The notes: generated from the sequence alone by a model not told the origin. Counted from the first letter of the stretch, positions 53,478 through 63,910 are shown. The stretch: DNA of 64,000 bases from Tridacna crocea (GCA_943736015.1 OX031057.1:42680501-42744500); one strand, 5' to 3'. Numbers and translations are program-made.

Positions 53478-53688
53478 TGCAATATTTTAGCCTGGTCTAA
53501 ATTAAAGCATTTGCAGACGTCAAAATTAAAGTGACTGAAAATTTAAAATTTGTATGGAAGAGGAGAGAAAGCATTGAGGGAAAAGGATAAAATGCTGATT
53601 ACCAGCATTTTCTCCTTTTCCCACAATGTTTTCAAAAGGCTTCTTTCTCAGGGTCGTCAGAAGTCGGCATTGTGTGGTAAAGGGTTAA
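53478..53688 (-). mobile_element. family A MITE, outer end truncated
   Basis: Right arm without its first 20 bp, a stem with GAGGGAAAAGGATAAAATG, and left end GTGTGGTAAAGGGTTAA. Confidence 0.75.
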
Positions 53689-53774
53689 TACAGGTGGTCT
53701 TTAAAGGATTCTACTGCATGTACAAGTTTTGTAAGTAAAAAGCAGCCTGATACTTTTGGTAATTTTTAAGCAGC

Positions 53775-53998
53775 TTAATTCGTTACTCCACAAGATTTAC
53801 ACATGTTCAAATTGAAAGCATTTTGTAGAAGACATTTAAATCTGGCTTAAATGATAGTATTAGTCTTTGAAGGATTTAAAGATATTGTGGAAAAAGGAGA
53901 AAATGCTGGTAAGCAGCATATTCTCCTTTCCCACAATTTATTCAAGAGACTTCTTTCTCAGAATTGTTACATCCAAGGAATGTATGATAAGGGATTAA
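53775..53998 (-). mobile_element. family A MITE, diverged
   Basis: TTAA both ends; stem imperfect (GGTAAGCAGCATATTCTCC). Confidence 0.75.
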
Positions 53999-53999
53999 A

Positions 54000-55165
54000 T
54001 AACTGGTAAACCTATATATAGCTGTATGATCCTGAAAGAAAATCCTTCAGTTCAAAATATCCATCAAAATATTTAATCTACTTAATACTGATTTTCAACC
54101 ACAAAGAATGTGACCCACACTGACCTTTACCGATATTTGCACACCTCGGATCAAAGCCTGGCTATAAGGTCACCGCTTTACAATACTAATGTTACACACA
54201 AATAAATCTACCTTGGCCTGGGGTTAACTGAAACTATGCCTCCCCTAAGTAGGATTTTTAAACACCTTCGAATAAAATGCTTTCGATGTCATCCACAATG
54301 AAATAAGTAATTGCACAGTAGAGCTTTTACTGAATCTAAAATGCGTTATCAAAATCTGAATTACAACATCAAAATAAGAAAAACATCAACCGATATTCCC
54401 CCCCACATCTGACCTAATCAGGTCACGGAAAATGGCCGCCAATAAAAGGTTAAAAAAATCTCCATCACAATACCAATCGCTTTTCACGATGTTCACTTCT
54501 CTAACTATCTACTAAATGACAATTGCATGTCCATAGTCCTCGTTCGATTAACCGTCGAGTGCCACTACTTGTTTAACGGTTAAAATACACGTGACATATT
54601 TACGGTAGGTTTTTTTTCTGCGATGCCAATTGTCCAATACACATTTTACGATAAATAAACATTGATGGAGAAAAACTTGGGTCCTTTCCAACGTTCTTTA
54701 TAAATACACAAACATGCCACCCATGAACGGTTGAATTCAAGAAAAATGTCCATGAAACACAGTTTAATTTATTGAATAACTTACCTTTTATTATATGAAG
54801 ATAAAATACACGCGTTTATCAATGTATGTGTACATAGAATGTTGTTTTCGTCGTCCGTAATTGACACTTTTCCAAATTAGGATCTGTGACGTTTGTGCAC
54901 CTGCCAGTCAGCGACATCTATGTTTAATAGGTCACGTGCAAAATTATGAATGAAGTGGTTACGCTGGGTATCATAGTATCGTAGCGTAAACACAAACGGG
55001 TATGATTCTAATTGAATTGAACAGAATATTGCCACGTTCAGATGTTACTGAAAAATGTTGTGCTGCAAGCAGAAATCAATACACAGGAGATGCACTCTGG
55101 GAAAATGGGATCTTCTAAATGTATCATGCTAAGCAAGTCGTAGCATTTATAATGTGGATCTGTTT
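54000..55165. other. unassigned unique-looking sequence
   Basis: Lower repeat content and slightly higher GC than the rest. Contains AATGGCCGCCAATAAAAGG at 54431 and CACGTG-type motifs (54590, 54930), which could belong to a promoter, but no exon or start I can support. Confidence 0.3.
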
Positions 55166-55166
55166 G

Positions 55167-55426
55167 GCTTGCTGCACGCGAAAAGGGGCATTTGGACATT
55201 TGCGTAAAATGTCATATCGGATCAGCCTGCGCAATCCGCGCAGGCTGATTCGAGATGGCACTTTACGACTTTATTAGATATATTGTCCTACAAGCACATT
55301 TGCACGAAACAGAAAATTACAAATGAACGGAAAGTGTTGTTCCGGATTAACCTGCACATGTCGATCCGGAACGACATTTTAAAATAAGCAAATGTCTGAA
55401 TGCCCCTTTTCGCATGTTGCAGAAAA
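55167..55426. mobile_element. family D double-hairpin MITE
   Basis: Terminal repeats GGCTTGCTGCACGCGAAAAG and CTTTTCGCATGTTGCAG. Each half holds its own hairpin: ATCAGCCTGCGCAATCCGCG + CAGGCTGAT, and a weaker one in the second half. Confidence 0.8.
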
Positions 55427-55429
55427 GAA

Positions 55430-56050
55430 AAACGCTAAATTGGCACAAGAACTGTCGAACCAGTTCTGCTTACACGAAGTGAGCATCCTTGCATAGGTCG
55501 ATGTTTATTGAAGATGCATAAGCCAACTTTTTTATGGAAAATTTATCATGGCTCACTGGTCGCAACTCTGCCGGTTTCGTACCTACATCTAAATGAATAT
55601 TGATGGCTGCCCCACCAACTGAGGATTGCCGAATGCTTCCAAAACATCGTTGAAAAAGGTGCAGTTGCTTTTTACATAATTTGTCTAAAACTGTATCTTC
55701 CGGACTGACAAGTAATTGTTTTTAGAGTGTCAATAAGAAATATTAAATTAGCATAACAGGCAATCAAAGAATTACTTTCTATCGCATGTATACGTGTTTT
55801 TGCTTTTTCGGAGTGAATAAGCACCGCTAAATATCGAATAACAGGAGCAACTCTTCAATCATAAATGGGCCGGATTAAAAAAAAAAAAGGCCTGCAGTGG
55901 ACGGCAGAATGAACAGGTCCACATTTTAGACAAATCGTAAGTTACTATTCATTAATTCGCGATTTGTACCAAGAAATAGTTTAATCGCCATCTTGCACTG
56001 CCAAGCCGAAAAAAAAAACCCCAACCTTAATGGTACTACGTGTTAAAAAA
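55430..56050. other. unassigned sequence
   Basis: No feature recognised. Confidence 0.3.
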
Positions 56051-56054
56051 ATTT

Positions 56055-56215
56055 GAGCCGTGCCTGATGAGAAATAGGGTTTAATGCATCTGCGAAAAGT
56101 ATCGACTCAGATCAGCCTGCGCAATCCGCGCAGGATGACCTGGGCCGAAACCTTTCGCTATTGGTCATTTTTCTGTTTGTGAAAGGATCAGTCTACCTCA
56201 TGATTAAGCCGGTTA
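56055..56215. repeat. D2 repeat
   Basis: GGTTTAATGCATCTGCGAAAAG, hairpin GATCAGCCTGCGCAATCCGCG, then ATTTTTCTGTTTGTGAAAGG and AGTCTACCTCATGATTAAG. Confidence 0.65.
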
Positions 56216-56571
56216 TTGTAAAAAAAAAAGCTCCTATGGACCCATGATTATATGATGACTTGAGCTAGTACCATGTTTAACGGAGCTACATTCAGCCCAC
56301 TTTTGCCAGAGTGCGGTTCTTATATGTAGATGAGCCTCTCTCCACATTACATCACATATTAATAAGGGAGCATTAATTTGTCCATTATTAGATATGGGAA
56401 GGGAAATAGCCGAAAATGCACAAATGTTATCTGTTTCAAAACTCAACATGTCGCGTGCTCGTGTCGATTGGATGCTTTCAGCTTGCAGAGTGTGCTGACA
56501 GCCGTTTTGATAAACATGCTTGGCATACTGTTTATTAAAAAAATGTTTGAAAGCCCTCACAAACAGTATCC

Positions 56572-56830
56572 CTTTACTGTTTACCAAAACGCTCACATGT
56601 TTGTTACGACCCTACTCAGCATCTGTGAGTTTGAAAACATTATGGGAAAAGGAGAAAATGCTGATAAGCAGCATTTTCTACTTCTCCCACAATGTTTTTT
56701 TTTTAAATATCAAAATTCTCATATTATTTCAAAAGACAAATCTAGGCAAGCCAAACTTTACTCGTAATTTGTCGTCTGCAAATGTTTTCAATATGGATCG
56801 TTCCTAAAAGTCTATCATCCTGTAGAGTCA
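56572..56830 (+). mobile_element. family A MITE, old copy
   Basis: TGTTTACCAAAACGCTCAC left arm, stem AACATTATGGGAAAAGG...CTTCTCCCACAATGTTTTT, right arm with GTCGTCTGCAAATG. Confidence 0.65.
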
Positions 56831-57159
56831 ACTTGGTGCTTCCCGCTTTCGTCGCTTCTTTTTTGTAAGTTTACGACTTTTTAAAACAATGTGGTATAAG
56901 TATATTTTTTTTATCACAGTATTCACGGCTGTTAGCTGCAACACCACATTGTCTAAAGTTTGCAATTGATCTCTAGATTGCAATTGATTTAAACTGTTTA
57001 GCAGACGACAAAGTGTTAGACCTACCTGAAATCAGAGTAGTTGCCGATGACAAATGAAATATGGCTGAAGAATTGGAACTTGTCTGTGAAAGGGTAGAAA
57101 GTGTAGAAACCCAAATATTGCTACTTCTAAGCTGTTTTGGGGAAATGTCTCCCTACCGG

Positions 57160-57236
57160 ACAGGGTAGATCGAAGGTCAGACTGCACGTTCTGTGCAGTC
57201 TGATCTCGATCTACACTATCCGCCTAAGGTCAGTGA
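57160..57236. repeat. E hairpin repeat
   Basis: GGTAGATCGAAGGTCAGACTG pairs with GTGCAGTCTGATCTCGATCTAC. Confidence 0.7.
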
Positions 57237-57734
57237 GTCGCACTTAGAAACCAAAGGGTTATGGGGCAGACACAGCAGGGTTCTCGTAGTTTCGATAAGT
57301 ATTGTATTAAAAACTTGATAATGCACAAACTGTTGAGTAACGTGACAGTTAATGGTAAATACAATAAAAGGGGCGTTACCTTCTGCAAATAAGGCGTGGT
57401 TTACTATTCATGAACAGAGTCCTCTGATTGTTTCTTCTAACTGGCATGTTACGTGATTAGCCAATTTATCTGTGCAGGTTAAATAATTTATGAATTTTAA
57501 CCCTTCACCAAACAAATCAGCGGGTTTAAGATCCTGTGCAAGAAGGCTTTCGAAAACAATATGACCCATCATTTTTCTCAATTTCATTTCTTTGGTACTT
57601 CGGAAAGCAAGATGAATTAGCACATGCGTCATTCCGTCGCTCTCAATGTTTGTAATCTAAACCCCATTGAAAGGCAAAGGATTTCACGATTTAGTTTTTT
57701 TTTCTAAATTGGTCCACAAACTAAACAATACGGG
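57237..57734. other. unassigned, with A end remnants
   Basis: CCCTTCACCAAACAAATCAGC (57500) is a left end and CTAAATTGGTCCACAAACTAAAC (57703) a possible right end of one very old A copy. Confidence 0.4.
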
Positions 57735-58311
57735 TTAAAAGTCACTGTTTATGCTTTTTAATTTGATTTCCTGGAATAGCCTTACAATATTGACAGAGAT
57801 GCTTTTCTGTGGGTGACGTGTGCTGTGATCTCGAATTAAAAATGAAATTTATAGTCGTTCTTGAAACTGGATGAGAAAAATAATATGAAAACCAACCATA
57901 TGAAGTTCCTGACGGAGAGAATAGACCAAAATCAGCTTGCTCATCCCAAATATGAGAATTTTTATATTTAAAAGAAATATTGTGGGAGAAGTAGAAAATG
58001 CTACTTATCAGCATTTTCTCCTTTTCCCAAAATGGTTTCAAACTCACAGGGCCTTCTGCATCTACCATCTGTAATAGTGCATTTAACCATTTACTACATA
58101 ATCCTGTGCTTGCACGAACATGAGAAAGGATTTTTTTTTTTAAATTCATAGTAGAAAAAGTGAGAAATGATGGTATCAAGCATTTTCTGCTTTTTCCACA
58201 ATTTTTTCGTGTCAAATTAAGACAAGTTTCAGCATTAGAGCCAGCTGTAATTTGGCGTCCACAAATTCTTTAAATTTAGACAAGCGTAAGATTTTGTGAG
58301 GCGGTAAAGAG

Positions 58312-58542
58312 TTAACTCATTACCACACAACAAAATTTTAGAGTGGTTCAAATTGAAAGCATTTGCAGACGACAAAAGAAAAGGTGACTGAAAAATTGAA
58401 ATTTGTTCTTGGAAGGGTAGAAAACACTGTGGGAAAAGGAGAAAATGCTGGTTACCAGCATTTTCTCCTTTTCCCCACAGTGTTTTCAAAAAGCTTCTTT
58501 CTCAGGGACATCAAAAGTAGGGATTGTGTGGTAATGAGTTAA
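58312..58542 (-). mobile_element. family A MITE in duplication copy 1
   Basis: CACTG-stem subtype, TTAA 58312-58315 and 58539-58542. The same site in copy 2 (59350-59353) has one TTAA and no insert. Confidence 0.93.
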
Positions 58543-59084
58543 CTTTTAGAGTTTAAAAGTCACTGTTTATGCTTTATAATTTGATTTCCTGGAATAGCCT
58601 TACAATATTGACAGAGATGCTTTTCTGTGGGTGACGTGTGCTGTGATCTCGAATTAAAAATGAAATTTATAGCCGTTCTTGAAACTGGATGAGAAAAATA
58701 ATATGAAAACCAACCATATGAAGTTCCTGACGGAGAGAATAGACCAAAATCAGCTTGCTCATCCCAAATATGAGAATTTTTATATTTAAAAAAAATATTG
58801 TGGGAGAAGTAGAAAATGCTGCTTATCAGCATTTTCTCCTTTTCCCAAAATGGTTTCAAACTCACAGGGCCTTCTGCATCTACCATCTGTAATAGTGCAT
58901 TTAACCATTTACTACATAATCCTGTGCTTGCACGAACATGAGAAAGGATTTTTTTTAAATTCATAGTAGAAAAAGTGGGAGATGATGGTATCAAGCATTT
59001 TTTGCTTTTTCCACAATTTTTTCGTGTCAAATTAAGACAAGTTTCACCATTAGAGCCAGCTGTAATTTGGCGTCTACAAATTCT

Positions 59085-59311
59085 TTAACCCTTTCCCAAA
59101 CAAGCCCTGGTTTCTACGTGTCTGTAGTAAAAGCCTTTTGAAAACACGGTGGGAAAAGGAGAAATTGCTCGTAACGAGCAATTTCTCCTTTTCCCACAGT
59201 GTTTTCTACCCTTCTTAGAACTTTCTGCCATTTTCTCCAAATTAAAAAATTGTCGTCTGCAAACTCTTTCTGTTTAGAAGAGTCCAAAATTGTCGTTTGG
59301 GAAAGGGTTAA
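59085..59311 (+). mobile_element. A/B hybrid MITE in duplication copy 2
   Basis: TTAA 59085-59088 and 59308-59311; the empty site is 58270-58273 in copy 1. It has A arms of the TTTCCCAAAC subtype, but the stem centre is GAAATTGCTCGTAACGAGC as in family B, matched on both arms. Confidence 0.93.
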
Positions 59312-59375
59312 ATTTAGACAAGTGTAAGAATTTGTGAGGTAGTAAAGAATTAACTTTTAGAGTGACAGGTAAACC

Positions 59376-59590
59376 TTAACTCTTTACCAAACGACACAGA
59401 CTAGTCCAAACTGGAAGACGCCAAAAACTGACGGACTCAAAAAATAAAAAATTGTTTTAGAAAGGGAAGAAAACATTGTGGGAAGAGGAGAAAATGCTGG
59501 CTACCAGCATTTTCTCCTTTTCCCACAATGTTTTCAGAAGCCTTCCTTCTCAGGGTTGTGAAAACCAGGGATTGTTTGGGAAAGCGTTAG
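59376..59590 (-). mobile_element. family A MITE, right arm shortened
   Basis: TTAA at the left; complete stem with GGAAGAGGAG on one arm; left end GTTTGGGAAAGCGTTAG. Confidence 0.8.
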
Positions 59591-59659
59591 AGACGTTTTC
59601 AGCCAAGGCAAAAGATCGAAATAACAAAATATATTAATGTCAGTATTGCTCTTGGGTAT

Positions 59660-59738
59660 CGGCAAAATGAACAGTGAAGATCAAAGATCAGACTGTGTTT
59701 TGTGCAACCTGATTGTGATCTAAATTGTCTTCAAAGGA
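59660..59738. repeat. E hairpin repeat, diverged
   Basis: GAAGATCAAAGATCAGACTG pairs with CAACCTGATTGTGATCTAAA. Confidence 0.55.
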
Positions 59739-59761
59739 AACTAAAGTTATGAGAAGACATG

Positions 59762-60056
59762 CGAGGATCCAGATATCTTTCTCAGGGGGGGTCCCACCGA
59801 AAACGCACTTGTCTTATACTTTGATTTCCGGATTTCAGTGGATGTAAGCCGTTTACAAGAAAAGTCAACGTTTCCAGTTCTAACCATGAGAAGGTCTTCA
59901 CATTTAGAACCTTTTTTTTAAATTTATGACTGTATTCTGTGCAATATCAAACCGGTACCATTTCAGGAATCCGATAACCACATTTTTTTTCTCCAAAATT
60001 CCAGGGGGGGGGGTTCCGAACCCCCTGTCCCCCCCTCTGGATCCGCCCTTGAGAAG
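59762..60056. mobile_element. possible MITE with GGATCCAG ends
   Basis: GAGGATCCAGATATC...AGGGGGGGTCCC at the left and GGAACCCCC-like GGGTTCCGAACCCCC...CTCTGGATCCGCC at the right are inverted. The inner part is unrecognised. Confidence 0.45.
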
Positions 60057-60215
60057 ATGCTGAAATAAGGGTTAAAGGCCCAGAACAGGCCAAAATATCA
60101 AAGCATGTGTCATAATACATTTAAATTTAAATCATACCTTTGAAAAGTATGGAGGATATTGTGGTGATGACATTCTGTTATCGTGTGGTCGGGGCATAAT
60201 GATAGTAGCTGGCAG

Positions 60216-60380
60216 AACCCTTTACCCATAAGGCATTTCTATGGTATCTCTAATTGACCCTAAATAACAGCAAGGATGAAGCCGTTTCTTATGCTTATAT
60301 GGCACCTTTTGATAGCATAGAAAACATTGTGACAAAAGGTGAAATTGCTTGTCACGAGCATCTATGGAGTAAATGGTTAA
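60216..60380 (+). mobile_element. family B MITE, second stem arm deleted
   Basis: CCCTTTACCCATAAGGCATTT left, one stem arm to GCTTGTCACGAGCA, then directly TCTATGGAGTAAATGGTTAA. Confidence 0.82.
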
Positions 60381-60528
60381 AACCAGGCAAAAAGTAAACA
60401 AAAGACACGGCTACCTGATAGGTTTTAATCGACTTTTAAAATTAATTTCTTTGTCAGCAAGTTGTAACACTCGGAAAGACCATACAAAAGATTGTCATCT
60501 TCACGATACTTTCCGTACTTTTATAATT

Positions 60529-60793
60529 TGGCCTGCAACACACGAAAAGGGGCATTCGGACATTTGCGTAAAGTGTCGTCTCAGATCAGCCTGCGCATTC
60601 CGCGCAGGCTGATCCGAGACGGCACTTTACGTTTACGTTAGATTTTGTGCTGAAGTAGACTTGCGCAAAAACAGAAAATTACATAAAAACGGATTGTGCC
60701 GTCTAGGATTAGCCTGCGCGGACAGCGCAGGCTGATCTGAGACGACACTTTACGCAAATGTCCGAATGCCCCTTTTCGTGTGTTGCAAGCCGT
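60529..60793. mobile_element. family D double-hairpin MITE, best copy
   Basis: About 70-bp terminal inverted repeats (GGCCTGCAACACACGAAAAG ... CTTTTCGTGTGTTGCAAGCC), nearly perfect. Each contains a GC-rich hairpin: GATCAGCCTGCGCATTCCGC and GATTAGCCTGCGCGGACAGC with their partners. TTATAAT lies just outside both ends and may be a target duplication. Confidence 0.85.
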
Positions 60794-60799
60794 ATGTTA

Positions 60800-61689
60800 T
60801 AATAAAAGTTCAAATGCATTTAATTAAAAGTCCGATTTGCTTACTTTTTGGCTTTATTGTTACTTAAATAAAGCATATCAAGGTAAATGTTTCTTAAAAA
60901 GTATACTGAGGCAAAATAGAAACTTTCGCCAAATTTGAATGTACACACTTTTTCAATTGTTTGGTCTTCTGTTCTTTGGGAGAGAACGTTTTGCAAGACT
61001 TTCGATATCGGCATATAGAATAGGAAGTACATATATATTTGAGTTTTTCAATTTGAGTTAAAATGAGGAAGGTGTCGATTTCAAAAGTCTATAATCAGTA
61101 TCGTGCGTGACCATCATGATCGCATGCAGTCTAATACCGACTTCGCATTGCGAGCACAAGCTTGTTTGTGCCAGCCTGTGTGAATTGTTATTCAATTTGT
61201 CAGTTGTTGAAGTTGTTTGGAGGATTTGGACGTCCACTGTACGCTTCGACCAAGATTACCCAATAGATTAGTACAGATAACTGTCCCCAAACGCGATGTT
61301 ACTTTTTTGACTGGTCGCCTCTGGTGTACAGTAAATGTCCAAATATGAAAACGATCACCGGAACGTCTCATTATTGAGACTACCCAATGGATGTGCTATT
61401 GGGTTCAACTCCGGGCAATGTTCGGGAAAACTGTCGTCCGCTATTGAATTCCGCGCTGTCTAAAAAGAAATCCGACCGTTGCGAGTACCGGGGGTAACAG
61501 CAGATGTAGCTGTTTGAAAGTGGATTTGTAGGTGCTGGCGGTCTTGGACTTGAGTCTTGACGATAGGCTGCTACTCAGTGGTAAGATTTCTTGTACGCTT
61601 AGTCAGCGAAAATTGTCACCCTAGGCTCCTGACCGGTCATACTAAAACGCAATGAATAGGCCATGGGGGTTTTTGCACGCCACAGCTGT
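60800..61689. other. unassigned sequence with a donor-like site
   Basis: 61060-61600 is not repetitive by eye and less AT-rich. CTACTCAGTG|GTAAGATTTC at 61580 is a good splice donor on the plus strand; it might end a non-coding first exon of the gene starting at 63911, which is speculative. Confidence 0.3.
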
Positions 61690-61855
61690 TTTATGGTGAA
61701 AGAGGCTTTTGTAAGATCATGGGAAAAGGGAAAAATGCTGGCAGCATAGTTTTCTAGTTTTCCGTAATTTCATTTTATGCTCTCTCAGTCAAACCTCAAA
61801 ATTTCAGAGCATGATTGTGGTCTGAAAATACTTTCAATTTAGATTTGCTATCTGA
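61690..61855 (+). mobile_element. family A MITE, very degraded
   Basis: ATCATGGGAAAAGGGAAAAATG stem arm and a right-arm trace (CTGAAAATACTTTCAATTT). Confidence 0.4.
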
Positions 61856-61974
61856 GTTACCTCTTCAGCTTTTTACCGTGTGTGTGTCCCCGACATGTAT
61901 AAAGCCAATAGCTAGTGCCACCAAGCATTTTTAAACATGCCTTGTCTCATTCTCATTCTTTTTGTATGAATTTG

Positions 61975-62075
61975 AAAGCAAGACACTTTTTAGTTGGCTA
62001 AACCAAATGGTTCAGCCAATCAGAAGTAGCGTTACATTCAAACGCCATAATTAGAGTAAAATGTTCTTACTGTGC
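61975..62075. mobile_element. family F palindromic MITE
   Basis: TAGTTGGCTAAACCA / TGGTTCAGCCAATCA with TTTGAAAG...ACATTCAAA arms. Confidence 0.65.
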
Positions 62076-62211
62076 TCCCTTCTTTAGGTGTTGCATAGAA
62101 TGAAGTTTTGGTCTGATCCACAATTTATTCATAAGGTGAGAAGTTAAAGAAGCAGTGCATAATTATGTTTGATTTTGTATGTATGTAAAATACTTTTAGG
62201 CCCCTTTGAAT

Positions 62212-62287
62212 AATGGCAGTTTAAAGTTAAACATAGGTTAAGCCATGGCTTAACCTAGGTTTAACTTTCAAGTTAAAACTGCCATTA
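62212..62287. repeat. 76-bp palindrome, single copy
   Basis: AATGGCAGTTTAAAGTTAAA pairs with TTTCAAGTTAAAACTGCCATT around GGTTAAGCCATGGCTTAACC, the centre being perfect. No related copy seen in the window. Confidence 0.75.
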
Positions 62288-62378
62288 TGCAACCGTTCCT
62301 TAGTGTTTATTAGATGTAAATTCAAGTTACGCAACATTGATCTCCGAAAGTTTAAAAAGAGGGATCCATGATCCCCAT

Positions 62379-62609
62379 TTAACCCTTTCCAGAACAGCAA
62401 ACTTTGGACCAGACCAAAGTGAAAGCATTTCGCAGATGACAAATTAACAGTTGCTAAAAGGATGATTTTTTTCTATATGATAGGGTTGAAAACATTGTGG
62501 GAAAAGGAGAAAATGCTGGTAACCAGCATTTTCTCCTTTTCCCACAATGTTTACAAAAAGATTCTATTCCAGACCCGTAAAAACCAGGGATTGTTTGGGA
62601 AAGGGTTAA
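62379..62609 (-). mobile_element. family A MITE with flipped hairpin centre
   Basis: TTAA both ends; ends CCCTTTCCAGAACAGC and GTTTGGGAAAGGG. The centre is GGTAACC despite the minus orientation. Confidence 0.85.
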
Positions 62610-62618
62610 AGAATACCA

Positions 62619-62835
62619 ACCGGCGTAGCTCAGATGGTAGGTAGAGCGTATTTATTACTCGTGAACGTGATGTTTCGGGTTACTTGAGGATGTGGGTTTG
62701 ATTGTGGGAACAACGACTGGTCATCTGAAATTACTAATTCTCTTTCACACGAGATTTAATCGAGGTCCCGTGTGACGGTGCTATACACCGAGCAGGTTAA
62801 AGAACCAGGCTTAACTAAGGATAGCTTTCGACCTG
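62619..62835 (+). mobile_element. tRNA-derived SINE
   Basis: A box TAGCTCAGATGGTAGG (62626) and B box GGGTTTGATTG (62694). Tail region GAGCAGGTTAAAGAACCAGG. It starts right after the A element. The anticodon loop and 3' acceptor side do not form a standard tRNA. Confidence 0.65.
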
Positions 62836-63069
62836 TATCTCCACCATCCACAGTAGCATTACTAACAGTCCGTTGGGGCGTCGGCCACATAGGCAACAAG
62901 TGGCGGCTATATATAAATAACGCATCATTATCTGTTTTACGAATAGGAAGACGTGTAATAATTGACATTATACCTAATAATATGGCATTATCTAATTCAA
63001 ATAATGAACCAAACGAAAATGAGAAAAAAAAAAAAGACACTGGAAATGTTACCGCAGTTGGTAACAAGT

Positions 63070-63779
63070 AAAACCTAGATTATATATACACTCATAGTAA
63101 GGGAGATGACTAGTGTACTACTTTTACATTAATACAATAGAAGTTATGTCCCTTGGAATAGATAACGGAAAGCCGCCATCGTGTGCCCTGTAATTTACGG
63201 TTCTAGCGCAATTATTTAGAGAAATTTCCTTGGTTTTCCGACATCAATGTCGAAGTTATTGAACATTTATTTTCAATATCTTGACCACAATGGAATTTGA
63301 AAATATTAGACTGTGGTTCGTTACTTCCAATTCACAGTTGTGCCATTTGCCTTGTTTTCCCGATCAGATTTCCACGGAAACATCTGCCAATTTTACCATT
63401 ACAAAAGAAAGTTTGTCCAAAATCGATGTAAAATCAGGTTGACGTTCCAAGGCTGCGTTCATTCGTTACATTTCATTGACAGTGCCATTCCTTTAATTCT
63501 ATTTCTAGTTCTTTTCTTTACACAAACTTTGTTTGGTATCATTGTCATTACAGCAACGCGCACTTGTTCTGCACATGAATATATTTACTTCAATTTACTT
63601 ATTTTAACATTTTATTATTTATAAATAAAAATGAAATTTAGACTGAATGTACAGATCTTTCAGGTTCTTATGTATAAACGACAATAGAGTTTACAAAATG
63701 GCCATAAAAGTTCTCTTGAATGACACTATTTCCTATTGCGCAACCTTCTATACTATCCAGTAATTGGGTCGTAAACAAT
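63070..63779. other. upstream region of the right-hand gene
   Basis: Not recognised as repeat. GGAAAGCCGCCATCGTG at 63167 and GTAAACAATATGGCG at 63770 are YY1-like (AAnATGGCG) contexts common near transcription starts of TATA-less animal promoters. No exon assigned. Confidence 0.35.
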
Positions 63780-63818
63780 ATGGCGATGACTGTTGCTAGA
63801 AAGATATCGGGATGCTGA
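63780..63818 (+). promoter_or_regulatory. possible uORF in YY1-like context
   Basis: ATGGCGATGACTG... encodes 12 residues (MAMTVARKISGC) then TGA, ending 92 bp before the main ATG. If the transcript starts upstream, this short frame could lower translation; if it starts within it, the ATGGCG is a promoter motif instead. Confidence 0.3.
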
Positions 63819-63910
63819 CTTTTGTGTGGAAATCGGATTTTTGTAAGCATAAAAAAATGTCTAAAAGTGCTTGAAGTACGACTTTCGATACAGGCTTCAC
63901 AATTTCAAAT

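Larger units (their letters stand above)
57735..59363. repeat. tandem duplication of about 585 bp
   Basis: Copy 1 (57735-58311 plus 58543-58551) and copy 2 (58555-59084 plus 59312-59363) are almost identical, head to tail. Each unit contains two old A-type hairpins (GAAATATTGTGGGAGAAGTA-like and GTAGAAAAAGTGAGAAATG-like). Copy 1 is interrupted by an A MITE at 58312-58542, copy 2 by a different one at 59085-59311. The paired open frames of 156-157 codons arise from this duplication and show no protein-family signature. Confidence 0.9.

Noticed and set aside
54436..54515. ATGGCCGCC start with a 26-codon frame
   Set aside because: Stops quickly and no donor follows; may be promoter sequence instead.
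57742..59030. Two almost identical 156-157 codon frames that look like a gene pair
   Set aside because: They follow from the tandem duplication and run through old MITE hairpins; no conserved domain, start context or splice sites.
305..62609. CRISPR array
   Set aside because: The repeats are large, irregularly spaced, in both orientations and flanked by TTAA; they are MITEs in an animal genome.
4928..62705. tRNA genes
   Set aside because: Polymerase III A and B boxes are present at 4928, 18057, 32685 and 62619, but the cloverleafs are incomplete and each is followed by a shared SINE body.
62772..63071. 99-codon frame beside the last SINE
   Set aside because: Begins inside the SINE tail and is low in family features; likely chance after a repeat.
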